NCBI GenBank assembly: GCA_040880285.1
Contig: JBBDIT010000058.1
Location: forward strand, 1 to 64,000
Direction: 5' to 3'
Length of the DNA stretch: 64,000 bases
Source: JANQJA01 sp040880285
Lineage (GTDB): Bacteria > Pseudomonadota > Gammaproteobacteria > Pseudomonadales > Azotimanducaceae
Positions within the stretch are counted from its first letter, which is position 1. Every line of letters starts with the position of its first letter. Under the pieces are notes generated by a model, which made no database searches, was not told the DNA's origin, and saw only the letters and a program-made list of their open reading frames with translations. Shown in pieces: positions 44,573-54,713 of the stretch. Made by a program: the position numbers and the translations under genes.

Positions 44573-45349
44573 TTACTGTGCCGCGCTAATCGCGGGTGTT
44601 GCCGCAACATCACAAATTGCCGCGAACTTATCTGCATCCAGTGAGGCGCCACCAACCAACGCACCGTCTATATCATCGGCGGCCAATAAACCAGCCACAT
44701 TATCCGGGTTCACGCTGCCACCATACACTATCCGAATACCCCCACTGATAGTGACATCATGCGCTCCAATAAAAGCGCGAATACCGCCATGGACCAGGCT
44801 GGCATCGCCCGGCGTCGCGCTTTGTCCTGTGCCAATTGCCCATACCGGTTCATAGGCAATGACCGCATCTTCCAGGCCTTTCGTGCCGACCCTCTCTATC
44901 ACTGCCCGGATCTGTCGGCTTACCACCGCAAGCGTCGCATCACCCTGCCGCTCTTCCAGCGTCTCACCAACACACAAAATCGGCACGATACCGTGTGCCT
45001 GGCACGCTGCAAACTTGTCTGCCACTACCTCGTCAGTTTCACCAAACAGGCCACGACGCTCCGAGTGTCCTACCAGGCAATACTGACAACCGGCTTCATA
45101 TAACATGAGTGCAGAGATCTCGCCCGTCACCGCACCTTCTTGCCGCCAATCAACATTCTGGGCGCCCATCCTGATCCCTGACCCTTTGAGCAATTGCTGG
45201 ACCTGGTCAAGAAACACAAAGGGTGGCAACACCAGCAGATCGATATCGGAGGTTTTGGTCCCGAGAAGCCCTGTCGTCAATTGCTCAACGGATGCCCGGG
45301 ATCCATTCATCTTCCAGTTTCCTGCAACCAGCGGCATTCGATTGCTCAT
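44573..45349 (-). CDS. tpiA: Triosephosphate isomerase
   Basis: 258 residues from the ATG at 45349. The TIM motifs are intact: AGNWKMNG (catalytic lysine), VGHSERR (catalytic histidine), AYEPVWAIGTG (catalytic glutamate and loop 6) and YGGSVNPDN. It interconverts DHAP and glyceraldehyde-3-P. It lies between glmM and secG, as in Pseudomonas and E. coli relatives. Confidence 0.97.
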   Translation of the reverse strand: MSNRMPLVAGNWKMNGSRASVEQLTTGLLGTKTSDIDLLVLPPFVFLDQVQQLLKGSGIRMGAQNVDWRQEGAVTGEISALMLYEAGCQYCLVGHSERRGLFGETDEVVADKFAACQAHGIVPILCVGETLEERQGDATLAVVSRQIRAVIERVGTKGLEDAVIAYEPVWAIGTGQSATPGDASLVHGGIRAFIGAHDVTISGGIRIVYGGSVNPDNVAGLLAADDIDGALVGGASLDADKFAAICDVAATPAISAAQ

Positions 45350-45475
45350 GGTCGCGATATTCCCCCAGCGGCCCCAAAAGCGGCGGCAAATGGTAACGGC
45401 TTTGAGCGTCTCATGCAATGAGTGTCACAACGAGTGGCGTAATGAATGTTGCAGTGACGCGGAGTCGCCATGATC

Positions 45476-46816
45476 CTAACCCGATACTCCTTCGACCACT
45501 GCGGCGAGATCATGCGCAAGGCTCTCGATCAGCACCCGGTCTTCACCTTCCACCATTACCCTGATCACAGGTTCAGTACCCGAGGGTCGCAGCAACACGC
45601 GACCTTTCCCGTTCAAGCGTGTTTCAGTTTCCTTGACCGCATTTTTGACCGGCGTACTGGTGACGACGGTAGTGCCGCCCTCGCAACGGACATTAACCAT
45701 GGATTGAGGAAACTTTTCCATTTCCCCCTTGAGCGCATTCAACGTTTTGCCAGCGTCCATCATTGCAGCCACCACTTGCAGCGCCGCAACAATACCATCG
45801 CCTGTCGACGTCAGATCCAGGCACAAGATGTGCCCTGAGGATTCGCCGCCAATCTGCCAACCTCGCTCTGACAATGCCGACAGGACATACCTGTCACCCA
45901 CTGCCGCTCGAAAAAATGGAATCTCCTTTGCCTCAAGTGCTCGCTCAAGGCCAAAATTGCTCATCAAGGTTCCGACAACCCCACCTTCCAATATTCCACG
46001 CTGCTTTCGATGACACGCGATGACATAGAGCAATTCATCGCCATCCACCACATCACCCAAATGATCAACCATGATGACCCGGTCACCATCACCATCAAAG
46101 GCGATACCGAAGTCTGCTTGTTCTTCGCGTACGCGTTGCTGAAGCGTCTGCGGCTGTGTCGAGCCGATATTGTGATTGATATTCAACCCGTCAGGCGTCA
46201 CCCCGATTTCGATGACATCGGCGCCAAGCTCACGAAACACGCTGGGTGCGATGTGATAGGTGGCACCATTGGCGCAATCTACAACGATGCGCTGGCCCTG
46301 CAAGTTAATCTGGCTACCATAGCAGCTCTTGCAGAATTCAATGTAGCGACCTGCCGCATCGTTTATACGAGACACCTTACCAATTTTATCGGACTCAACC
46401 ATCTTCATTGGCTCGGCCATCTGCTGTTCAATTGCGAACTCAATGTCATCTGGCAGCTTTTGACCCGTGCTTCCAAAAAACTTGACGCCATTGTCATAAA
46501 ATGGATTGTGAGACGCACTGATCACGATGCCCGCCCTGGCATTGAACGTCCTGGTCAGGTAGGCAATCGCTGGCGTAGGCATAGGGCCGAGCAATCTGAC
46601 ATCAACACCGGCGGCTGACAGTCCCGCTTCAAGCGCTGACTCGAACATATACCCGGATATTCGAGTGTCTTTTCCAATCAGAATCCTATTTTTAGCTTTC
46701 TGCCCAAACACCTTACCGGCAGCCCAACCCAGTTTGAGCATAAATTCTGCCGTGATCGGATCATCACCAACACGCCCCCTTATACCGTCGGTTCCGAAGT
46801 ATCTTTTTTCTTTCAT
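45476..46816 (-). CDS. glmM: Phosphoglucosamine mutase
   Basis: 446 residues, close to E. coli GlmM (445). The active-site serine lies in ISASHNPFYDNG, the metal loop is DGDGDRVI, the sugar loop is GGESSGHI, and the phosphate loop is RPSGTEPVIRVM. It converts glucosamine-6-P to glucosamine-1-P for UDP-GlcNAc. Its ATG overlaps the folP stop by 4 bp (ATGA), giving translational coupling. Confidence 0.98.
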   Translation of the reverse strand: MKEKRYFGTDGIRGRVGDDPITAEFMLKLGWAAGKVFGQKAKNRILIGKDTRISGYMFESALEAGLSAAGVDVRLLGPMPTPAIAYLTRTFNARAGIVISASHNPFYDNGVKFFGSTGQKLPDDIEFAIEQQMAEPMKMVESDKIGKVSRINDAAGRYIEFCKSCYGSQINLQGQRIVVDCANGATYHIAPSVFRELGADVIEIGVTPDGLNINHNIGSTQPQTLQQRVREEQADFGIAFDGDGDRVIMVDHLGDVVDGDELLYVIACHRKQRGILEGGVVGTLMSNFGLERALEAKEIPFFRAAVGDRYVLSALSERGWQIGGESSGHILCLDLTSTGDGIVAALQVVAAMMDAGKTLNALKGEMEKFPQSMVNVRCEGGTTVVTSTPVKNAVKETETRLNGKGRVLLRPSGTEPVIRVMVEGEDRVLIESLAHDLAAVVEGVSG

Positions 46817-47646
46817 TTGTTACCTTTGTTGCCCGATTCTACACGCGCATTTCCAATTGCGACTGCCACCGCCAATGCCTGTCTGGTGGCTCCCACATCA
46901 TGAACCCTCAACAAAGAAGCTCCGTGCATATAGGCTATAACGGCACCCGCTACACTACCGATCAAGCGGTCCTTCGATATTCCCGAAACAATCGCTCCTA
47001 TCGTACTCTTTCTGGACAGCCCCACCAATAAGGGTCGACCCAATGGCTCAAATTGGTGGAGCTGGTTTATCAACACGAGATTGTGATCAACCGTCTTACC
47101 AAAACCGAATCCAGGATCGAGCAATATCTTCTCCTCTCCGATGCCCGCGCGCGCGCATTGTTCCATCCTTTCCTCAAAAAAGGCGGTAATTTCACCAATC
47201 AGGTCATCATAGACCGGATTCATTTGCATGGTCCGGGGGTCGCCTTGCATGTGCATTAGACAAACCGGCAGTCCGGTCCTGGCTGCCATGGCAAGGGCAC
47301 CTTCCCGCCGAAGCGAGCGCACATCGTTAATCAGGTTAGCGCCGGCGTCTGCAGCTGCTGCCATAACCGCAGGGGTGCTCGTATCGATTGATAAAGGAAC
47401 GGTGGAAAACGCTCGCACGCCTTCAATGACCGGGATGACCCGGTCCAGTTCTTCCTCCGGTGATATCGGTTCTGCGCCAGGTCTGGTGGACTCACCGCCA
47501 ATATCGATAATGTCAGCGCCCTCGGCAATCATTGTCCTTGCATGGGCAATCGCCGATTGGGTATCGAGATACTTGCCCCCATCGGAAAATGAGTCAGGAG
47601 TGACATTTAATATTCCCATGATTGCCGGGAATTTCAGGTCCAGCAT
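46813..47646 (-). CDS. folP: Dihydropteroate synthase
   Basis: 277 residues. The pterin and pABA sites are visible: GILNVTPDSFSDGG, DIGGESTRPGAEP, DPGFGFGKT and PLLVGLSRKS. It joins pABA to hydroxymethyl-dihydropterin in folate synthesis. It lies between ftsH and glmM, the conserved order. folK, which would supply its substrate, is absent from its usual pcnB-linked place in this window. Confidence 0.97.
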   Translation of the reverse strand: MLDLKFPAIMGILNVTPDSFSDGGKYLDTQSAIAHARTMIAEGADIIDIGGESTRPGAEPISPEEELDRVIPVIEGVRAFSTVPLSIDTSTPAVMAAAADAGANLINDVRSLRREGALAMAARTGLPVCLMHMQGDPRTMQMNPVYDDLIGEITAFFEERMEQCARAGIGEEKILLDPGFGFGKTVDHNLVLINQLHQFEPLGRPLLVGLSRKSTIGAIVSGISKDRLIGSVAGAVIAYMHGASLLRVHDVGATRQALAVAVAIGNARVESGNKGNK

Positions 47647-47668
47647 AATTAATCCCCTGAAACGAAGA

Positions 47669-47689
47669 AGGGGCTGGAAACCAGCCCCT
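47669..47689 (-). terminator. Hairpin between ftsH and folP
   Basis: AGGGGCTGG-AAA-CCAGCCCCT is a 9-bp perfect stem, followed on the minus strand by TCTTCGTTT. It probably reduces read-through from ftsH into folP-glmM, though its U-tract is weak. Confidence 0.6.
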
Positions 47690-47733
47690 GGGAATCATCA
47701 TTTGATTACATTCAATCCGTTAACCTGGAGCGA

Positions 47734-49662
47734 TCAATGCTCTCCAGCCGGCCCGCCAACAGGACCACTGGGGCGCGGCTTTCGTTCGGGTTTTGGTTCG
47801 GCTTCTAGTCCGGTTTGTACCGGGTCGTCATCCGGATCATGCCAATCCTTCGGCGGACGAGGTTTTTTCCCGGCCATGATATCGTCGATCATGTCCTTGT
47901 CGATCGTCTCATATAACAGCAGCGCTTGAGCCATGGCATGCAGCTTATCCATGTTATCTACAAGGAGCTGTTTGGCGTTCTGGTAGCAGTCGTCGATGAT
48001 GGTTCGTACTTCTTCATCAATCATTTTCGCCGTCTCATCGGAGAACTGTGCTCGCGAATGGCCGGCTGACATACCGAGGAAAACCGCCTCATCTTCCTCC
48101 GCGTACATCTGCGGACCCAACTTGTCCGACAATCCCCACTTGGTCACCATATTGCGCGCCATCTTGGTAGCGTGCTGGATATCATTGGAAGCACCCGTCG
48201 TGATGCCTTCTTCACCGAGAGTAAGTTCTTCTGCAATTCGACCGCCAAACAGCGCGCAGATCTGGCTCAGGATCATACGTCGACTCAATGAATACCTGTC
48301 TTCTTCAGGTAAGAACAAGGTGACGCCGAGCGCCCGGCCTCTCGGAATAATTGAAACCTTGTAACTGGGGTCATGTTCCGGCACCAGGTAACCAACGATA
48401 CAATGGCCAGCCTCATGGTAAGCGGTATTCTTTTTCTCAGCTTCAGACATCACCATGGATTTGCGTTCCGCACCCATCATGATCTTGTCCTTGGCCTGCT
48501 CAAACTGGGCCATTCCGACCACACGCTTTTCCTGGCGAGCCGCAAACAGGGAAGCTTCGTTCACCAGGTTTGCAAGATCCGCACCCGAGAATCCGGGTGT
48601 TCCCCTTGCAATCACCGAAGGCTCAACGTCCGAGGCCAGAGGCACTTTACGCATATGGACTTTCAGGATCTGTTCGCGGCCACGGATGTCAGGCAATCCG
48701 ACCACCACCTGCCGGTCAAATCGACCAGGGCGTAATAACGCCGGATCAAGCACATCAGGTCGGTTGGTCGCGGCAATCACGATGATTCCGTCATTGGGGT
48801 CAAAGCCATCCATCTCGACCAGCAACTGATTCAACGTCTGCTCGCGTTCATCGTGACCACCGCCGAGGCCGGCACCACGATGTCGTCCCACGGCATCGAT
48901 TTCATCGATAAAGATAATACATGGCGCCTGTTTTTTGGCCTGGTCGAACATATCGCGTACTCGCGATGCCCCCACGCCGACAAACATCTCAACGAAATCT
49001 GAACCTGATATGGAAAAGAAAGGCACTTTCGCTTCACCGGCAATGGCCTTGGCCAATAACGTCTTACCGGTTCCAGGCTGTCCAACCATCAGGATGCCTC
49101 GTGGAATTCTGCCTCCGAGCTTCTGGAACTTGCTCGGGTCCTGGAGGAAATCAACGAGTTCCTGCACGTCTTCCTTGGCCTCATCGACACCCGCAACGTC
49201 GGCGAATGTCGTCTTGATCTGGTCTTCCCCGAGCAGTTTTGCCTTGCTCTTGCCAAAGGTGAGTGGGCCACCGCGCCCGCCCGAACCGCCCTGCATCTGG
49301 CGCATAAAGAACATGAACACAGCGATAATGACAAGTATCGGGAAACTGGCAACCAACAATTGCGTCCAGATACTTTGTTGTTCCGGCTTCACGCCCTTGA
49401 ATTCAACGTTATTGTTCACCAGGTCATCAATCAGCGCCTTGTCCGACAACTGCGGCTGGATCGTTTCAAAGGCAGAACCGTCATATCGCTGACCACGAAT
49501 TGTCATGCCGTCAATTTCGACCTTACTGACCTGGTTCTGCGTCACCATTTGCAGGAAATCTGAATATTCGACTTCCACAGGACCCTTGGTCACATTGAAA
49601 TTGTTGAAAACTGTCAACAATACTGCCGCAATGATCAGCCAGAGCAGCAGGTTCTTTCCCAT
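47734..49662 (-). CDS. ftsH: ATP-dependent zinc metalloprotease FtsH
   Basis: 642 residues from the ATG at 49662, which gives MGKNLLLWLIIAAVL like E. coli FtsH (644); 19 more in-frame residues upstream are rejected. Two transmembrane helices (about 4-24 and 100-120) flank a periplasmic domain. The AAA domain has Walker A GQPGTGKT, Walker B IIFIDEIDA and the SRH; the zinc site is HEAGH. It degrades membrane and short-lived cytoplasmic proteins such as sigma-32 and LpxC, which links it to the sigma-32 promoter found ahead of grpE. Confidence 0.98.
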   Translation of the reverse strand: MGKNLLLWLIIAAVLLTVFNNFNVTKGPVEVEYSDFLQMVTQNQVSKVEIDGMTIRGQRYDGSAFETIQPQLSDKALIDDLVNNNVEFKGVKPEQQSIWTQLLVASFPILVIIAVFMFFMRQMQGGSGGRGGPLTFGKSKAKLLGEDQIKTTFADVAGVDEAKEDVQELVDFLQDPSKFQKLGGRIPRGILMVGQPGTGKTLLAKAIAGEAKVPFFSISGSDFVEMFVGVGASRVRDMFDQAKKQAPCIIFIDEIDAVGRHRGAGLGGGHDEREQTLNQLLVEMDGFDPNDGIIVIAATNRPDVLDPALLRPGRFDRQVVVGLPDIRGREQILKVHMRKVPLASDVEPSVIARGTPGFSGADLANLVNEASLFAARQEKRVVGMAQFEQAKDKIMMGAERKSMVMSEAEKKNTAYHEAGHCIVGYLVPEHDPSYKVSIIPRGRALGVTLFLPEEDRYSLSRRMILSQICALFGGRIAEELTLGEEGITTGASNDIQHATKMARNMVTKWGLSDKLGPQMYAEEDEAVFLGMSAGHSRAQFSDETAKMIDEEVRTIIDDCYQNAKQLLVDNMDKLHAMAQALLLYETIDKDMIDDIMAGKKPRPPKDWHDPDDDPVQTGLEAEPKPERKPRPSGPVGGPAGEH

Positions 49663-49866
49663 ATCATTCAAAGGAGTATCCTCTAAAGGCGCTACATTCC
49701 CCGCAACCGGCGCGTACACTCGCGGCGGGAAATTCCACCTTACTATACATAAAACACTCTACCAAGTTCGCCAGGGCCCTGTGTTATCGGGACTTCTTGA
49801 GAGCTGCCGACGAAACCACCAGCAGATTACCACCTGGCCATTTATCCTGTTTATACGCGTGGCCCC

Positions 49867-50484
49867 TCAAGTATGACCACATCCGATGACGTAAATTTCC
49901 CTCGATTTACCCCGGGACGCTTTCGGTTTGAAGTTTATGACGCGCCGAAACCGCTGTTTCAAACCGGTACGGATGGAATCGATCCCCTCACCCTCAAAGC
50001 ACTTGGCTACATAGCCTCCACCGGGAGCCAGCATACGATCTACCAGATCCAGCGAAAGCTCCACCAGATACATGGCGCGAGGCTGATCAATATCCTTCAT
50101 ACCACTTAAGTTTGGGGCCATATCCGAGATTACAAGGTCTATTTTCCGCCCGGCGACGACTTCCGCGAGCCGTACCAGCACGGCCTCTTCGGTAAAATCA
50201 CCCTCAATAAACGAAACGCCCTCCAGCGGGTCCATCGGCAGGACATCAACGGCAATTACCCGGCCCTTAGGACCCACTCTTCGCCGCGCCACCTGGCTCC
50301 ACCCTCCCGGAGAGGCGCCCAGGTCAATGACGGTCATACCCGGCGCCATCAATTGGTACTTATCGTCGATCTCGATCAACTTGTAGCTGGCGCGGGATCG
50401 ATACCCCTCCTTACGTGCCCGTTTGACGAATTCATCATCCTCATGTGCTTTTAACCACTGCGCGCTGGTTTTTGATTTCTTCAT
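49867..50484 (-). CDS. rlmE: 23S rRNA 2'-O-methyltransferase RlmE (FtsJ/RrmJ)
   Basis: 205 residues (E. coli 209). It has an N-terminal KTSAQWLKAHEDDEFVKRA basic segment, the SAM-binding VIDLGASPGGWSQVA, and SDMAPNLSGM with the catalytic aspartate, with a later KCFEGEG lysine. It methylates U2552 of 23S rRNA and is heat-shock induced with ftsH in E. coli. Its 3' end lies about 200 bp before ftsH on the same strand. Confidence 0.97.
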   Translation of the reverse strand: MKKSKTSAQWLKAHEDDEFVKRARKEGYRSRASYKLIEIDDKYQLMAPGMTVIDLGASPGGWSQVARRRVGPKGRVIAVDVLPMDPLEGVSFIEGDFTEEAVLVRLAEVVAGRKIDLVISDMAPNLSGMKDIDQPRAMYLVELSLDLVDRMLAPGGGYVAKCFEGEGIDSIRTGLKQRFRRVINFKPKASRGKSREIYVIGCGHT

Positions 50485-50555
50485 GGTTGTCTATCCATGC
50501 ACCTGTCAGGTAGCATCGGCAGCCTGATTTTTACTGAGATATCTAGACCACTCCA

Positions 50556-50867
50556 ATGATAAGCCAATCCGATAAAAAGCGTTTCCGTGCCATAGCCCAC
50601 CAACTAAAGCCTGTAGTGACGGTCGCCGGCAAAGGCCTCTCCACAACTGTTGTGGCGGAAATAGAACGCGCACTCAATGACCATGAATTGATTAAGGTTA
50701 AAGTGAATGTGGGCGACCGTAATGAAAGGGACGATATTATCACGCGCTTGTGTGAACAAACGGAATCAAGCCTGATTCAGGCGATAGGCAATGTTGCGGT
50801 TCTCTACAAAAAGGCTGCCCAGGCTGACCCTGCACTGTCAAACATTCTTCGTGCCGACGTTCTCTAA
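50556..50867 (+). CDS. yhbY: YhbY-type RNA-binding protein (CRM domain)
   Basis: 103 residues. It has AHQLKPVVTVAGKGLS, DHELIKVKVN and the GxxG-like AIGNVAVLYK of the CRS1-YhbY (CRM) domain. It associates with pre-50S ribosomes in E. coli. It is divergent from rlmE and convergent with greA, the same orientation switch as in related genomes. Confidence 0.94.
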   Translation: MISQSDKKRFRAIAHQLKPVVTVAGKGLSTTVVAEIERALNDHELIKVKVNVGDRNERDDIITRLCEQTESSLIQAIGNVAVLYKKAAQADPALSNILRADVL

Positions 50868-50903
50868 TCTGACCCAGGTCTTCAATCCGGACCTCAACCA
50901 CGC

Positions 50904-51380
50904 TCAGAGATGGTCAACCGAACAAACTTCGTATTCCACTTCCCCGCCGGGCGTCTGCACCTTTGCGACGTCACCAATTTCCTTGCCAATAATCGCTCGA
51001 GCGATTGGCGAATAAATAGAAATTTTGCCAACTTTGATATCGGCTTCATCATCACCAACAATTTTGTAAGTTACCTCTTCATCGGTATCCAGATTCATCA
51101 TGCTGACGGTGGTACCAAAAATCACTTTGCCTGACGGTGGTATCCGTGTGACATCGATCACCTGGGCTTTAGAGAGTTTGTTTTCAACCTCTGCGATACG
51201 GCCCTCAATGAAACCCTGCTCTTCCTTGGCGTACTGATACTCCGCGTTTTCCCGCAAGTCACCCTGGGCCCGGGCCTCGGAAATCGCCTGGACAATCCGT
51301 GGCCGTCGAACGGACTTCAGGTGATCGAGCTCTTCTCGAAGCGCCTTCTCGCCATCGGCTGTCATTGGAATCTTGTCCAT
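50904..51380 (-). CDS. greA: Transcription elongation factor GreA
   Basis: 158 residues from the ATG at 51380 (AGGTAAC leader), matching E. coli GreA (158); 11 upstream in-frame residues are rejected. The N-terminal coiled coil (ARAQGDLRENAEYQYAKEEQ region, acidic tip D-L-R-E-N) stimulates RNA polymerase transcript cleavage; the C-terminal FKBP-like domain has SPIARAIIGKEIGD. It competes with DksA for the polymerase secondary channel, which matters given the modified DksA in this window. It follows carB. Confidence 0.97.
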   Translation of the reverse strand: MDKIPMTADGEKALREELDHLKSVRRPRIVQAISEARAQGDLRENAEYQYAKEEQGFIEGRIAEVENKLSKAQVIDVTRIPPSGKVIFGTTVSMMNLDTDEEVTYKIVGDDEADIKVGKISIYSPIARAIIGKEIGDVAKVQTPGGEVEYEVCSVDHL

Positions 51381-51470
51381 AATGTTACCTGGTTCAATCA
51401 ATGAATTTTTCAACTGTCAGGACGACAGTCTTAAAGAGAATGAGCCGGTTGTAAAGAAAAACAGGCCGGT

Positions 51471-54400
51471 CTAGTCTTTTTGTCCAGACCCCTTGATACA
51501 CTCCCTTTCATGCAGGTCCTGCAATCGCTGCGCGACATAATCACCTTCATGCCGAAGAGCAAGGATACAGGCACGACCACCTGCCATGGTTGTGGTGTTA
51601 TAAACTTTCTGCTGTAACGCCGTACGCCGAATCGTGAAAGAGTCGGCAATGGCTTGCTTGCCTTCGGTCGTATTTACGATGAAATCAATTTCCTGATTTT
51701 TCAACCGGTCGACAACATGTGGCCGGCCCTCGAGCACCTTATAAACCATCTCAACTGCCATCCCTGCATCCCGGATTGCGTTGGCGCTACCACGGGTTGC
51801 AACCAGCGTAAAACCGAGCGCCAAAAAGTCACGGGCCAATGCCGGCAGTGCCTCCTTGTCGGCGTCACGCACGGATAGAAATACCTTGCCCTTTCGCGGG
51901 ATCATGTCTCCGGCTGCCAGCTGTGCCTTGCCGTAGGCTTCACCAAAGGTCCGGCCCACACCCATGACTTCACCGGTTGATTTCATTTCGGGACCAAGGA
52001 TCGGGTCAACACCAGGGAACTTACCGAACGGGAATACCGCTTCTTTGACACTGTAATAATCAGGCACGATTTCTTTGGTGAATCGTTGATCGGCAAGCGA
52101 GGTACCAGCCATACATCGGGCAGCTACCTTGGCCAAAGAGGTACCAATACACTTGGATACAAAGGGTACCGTACGTGATGCACGTGGATTTACCTCAAGC
52201 ACATAGATGTCGCCATTCTGGATCGCCAGCTGGACGTTCATCAGCCCAACGACTTTAAGTTCTATTGCCATTGCGACAACCTGCTCACGTATCCTGTCGA
52301 TTTTTTCGGCTGACAAACTATAAGGTGGCAAAGAGCAGGCCGAATCTCCAGAGTGAACTCCCGCTTGCTCAATATGTTCCATGATGGCGCCAATCACCAC
52401 CTGATGGCCGTCCGAAACTGCATCTATGTCAACTTCGATGGCCTGGTCAAGAAAACGATCGAGCAGGACCGGAGACTTGTTTGAAACCTGCACTGCTGAG
52501 AGCATGTAGGATTGCAGTTCAACTTCATCATAGACAATTTCCATGGCCCGGCCGCCCAGCACATACGAGGGACGAACCACCAGCGGGAAACCGATCTCGG
52601 CAGCGGCGGATAGCCCCTCTTCAAGGTTCTTAACGATCCGGTTAGCCGGTTGCTTGAGGCCCAGCTTGTGAATCATCTGCTGGAATCTTTCCCGATCCTC
52701 AGCCCGGTCAATCGCGTCAGGTGAGGTGCCAATGATCGGCACTCCGGCGGCCTCAAGGTCATGGGCCAATTTGAGCGGGGTCTGCCCACCAAATTGAACG
52801 ATAACACCAAGCGGTTTCTCAAGCTCAACGATAGAAAGCACGTCTTCCAGGGTTAAAGGCTCAAAATAAAGCCGGTCGGAAATGTCATAGTCAGTCGATA
52901 CAGTCTCTGGATTGCAATTCACCATTATGGTCTCGTAACCATCTTCACGCATGGCAAGGGCAGCGTGGACGCAACAATAGTCGAACTCGATTCCCTGGCC
53001 AATTCGATTCGGACCGCCACCCAGCACCATTATTTTTTTGTTGGCAGTTGGTTTCGATTCACATTCTTCTTCGTAGGTAGAGTACATGTAAGCAGTTGAA
53101 GACCGAAATTCTGCAGCACAAGTATCGACTCTTCGATAGACAGGTTTGATATCAAGCGAAAGACGAACCGAGCGTACTTCTGCCTCTTCTACATGGAAGA
53201 GTTGCGATAGTCGTGCGTCAGAAAAACCCATTTGTTTCAACGAAAACATTGTCGGCCGATCGACCCTGGAAAGCTCACTTCCATCAATCTTCTGCTCGGC
53301 GTGCACGATCTCTTCTATCTGCACCAGAAACCATGGGTCGATGTGAGTGAGTTCATGAATTTCATCCAGCTCCATACCAGAACGAATGGCATCAGCAAGG
53401 TAACGCATCCGATCACCACCTGGTACCTGCAATTCCTTGCGCAGGACACTCTCCCACTCACGGACATCGGTATTCAAGATTGGTGTCAGGCCATCAATTC
53501 CCACTTCAAGGCCGCGCAACGCCTTTTGCAAGGATTCTTGAAATGTGCGACCGATCGCCATGACCTCACCCACTGACTTCATCTGTGTAGTCAGAAAGTT
53601 TTCTGCCTGTGGAAATTTTTCAAATGCAAAGCGCGGAATCTTGGTGACGATATAATCAATGGATGGTTCGAAGGAGGCAGGCGTAACACCGCCGGTAATT
53701 TCGTTCGACAATTCATCGAGCGTGTAGCCCACAGCAAGCTTCGCGGCGACCCGCGCGATCGGAAAGCCCGTTGCCTTGGACGCCAATGCCGAGGATCTGG
53801 AAACGCGAGGATTCATCTCAATTACAATGAGTCGTCCGTTGGTCGGGTCCAGTGCAAACTGGACATTGGAACCACCCGTCTCGACACCAATTACCCGCAG
53901 CACAGCAATGGCTGCATTGCGCATGATTTGGTATTCCTTGTCGGTCAACGTCTGGGCTGGCGCGATGGTGATTGAGTCACCCGTGTGGATACCCATCGGG
54001 TCGAGATTCTCGATAGAGCAGACAATAATACAGTTATCGTTTTTATCCCTGACTACTTCCATTTCAAACTCTTTCCAACCGAGGAGCGACTCGTCAATCA
54101 AGAGTTCGTTGGTGGGTGAGAGATCAAGTCCGCGAGTACAAATTTCGATAAAGTCTTCCTGATTGTAGGCCACGCCGCCACCTGATCCCCCCATCGTGAA
54201 AGAGGGTCTGATCACACACGGGTAACCAAGCCACGCTTGCACCTGCTTTGCTTCTTCTAATGAGTGAGCAATGGCAGAACGAGGCGTTTCAAGGCCGATG
54301 GATTTCATTGCGACATCGAAAGCCTGCCTGTCCTCAGCCATATCGATGGCTTCCTTCGATGCCCCGATTAACTCAACCCCGAATTTTTCGAGAACGCCCT

Positions 54401-54713
54401 CGCGCGCCAGATCCAGGGCGCAATTAAGCGCTGTTTGTCCACCCATCGTCGGCAATAGCGCATTCGGCTTTTCCTTTTCGATAATTTCAGCGATTGCGCG
54501 CCAGGTAAGAGGCTCAATGTAGGTCGAATCTGCCATGGACGGATCCGTCATGATAGTCGCAGGATTGGAGTTAACCAGTATGACCCGGTAGCCCTCTTCC
54601 TTTAACGCCTTGCATGCCTGGGCACCGGAATAGTCGAATTCGCATGCCTGGCCAATAATGATTGGGCCGGCACCAATGATCAGGATGGATTCAATGTCAC
54701 TTCGTTTTGGCAT
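51471..54713 (-). CDS. carB: Carbamoyl phosphate synthase large subunit
   Basis: 1080 residues (E. coli 1073). Two homologous ATP-grasp synthetase halves are visible (SILIIGAGPIIIGQACEFDYSG; MVLGGGPNRIGQGIEFDYCC), each with an EMNPRVSRSS/EVNPRASRTV metal-binding motif. A C-terminal MGS-like allosteric domain follows. It makes carbamoyl phosphate for arginine and pyrimidines. Its ATG overlaps the carA stop by one base (TAATG). Confidence 0.98.
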   Translation of the reverse strand: MPKRSDIESILIIGAGPIIIGQACEFDYSGAQACKALKEEGYRVILVNSNPATIMTDPSMADSTYIEPLTWRAIAEIIEKEKPNALLPTMGGQTALNCALDLAREGVLEKFGVELIGASKEAIDMAEDRQAFDVAMKSIGLETPRSAIAHSLEEAKQVQAWLGYPCVIRPSFTMGGSGGGVAYNQEDFIEICTRGLDLSPTNELLIDESLLGWKEFEMEVVRDKNDNCIIVCSIENLDPMGIHTGDSITIAPAQTLTDKEYQIMRNAAIAVLRVIGVETGGSNVQFALDPTNGRLIVIEMNPRVSRSSALASKATGFPIARVAAKLAVGYTLDELSNEITGGVTPASFEPSIDYIVTKIPRFAFEKFPQAENFLTTQMKSVGEVMAIGRTFQESLQKALRGLEVGIDGLTPILNTDVREWESVLRKELQVPGGDRMRYLADAIRSGMELDEIHELTHIDPWFLVQIEEIVHAEQKIDGSELSRVDRPTMFSLKQMGFSDARLSQLFHVEEAEVRSVRLSLDIKPVYRRVDTCAAEFRSSTAYMYSTYEEECESKPTANKKIMVLGGGPNRIGQGIEFDYCCVHAALAMREDGYETIMVNCNPETVSTDYDISDRLYFEPLTLEDVLSIVELEKPLGVIVQFGGQTPLKLAHDLEAAGVPIIGTSPDAIDRAEDRERFQQMIHKLGLKQPANRIVKNLEEGLSAAAEIGFPLVVRPSYVLGGRAMEIVYDEVELQSYMLSAVQVSNKSPVLLDRFLDQAIEVDIDAVSDGHQVVIGAIMEHIEQAGVHSGDSACSLPPYSLSAEKIDRIREQVVAMAIELKVVGLMNVQLAIQNGDIYVLEVNPRASRTVPFVSKCIGTSLAKVAARCMAGTSLADQRFTKEIVPDYYSVKEAVFPFGKFPGVDPILGPEMKSTGEVMGVGRTFGEAYGKAQLAAGDMIPRKGKVFLSVRDADKEALPALARDFLALGFTLVATRGSANAIRDAGMAVEMVYKVLEGRPHVVDRLKNQEIDFIVNTTEGKQAIADSFTIRRTALQQKVYNTTTMAGGRACILALRHEGDYVAQRLQDLHERECIKGSGQKD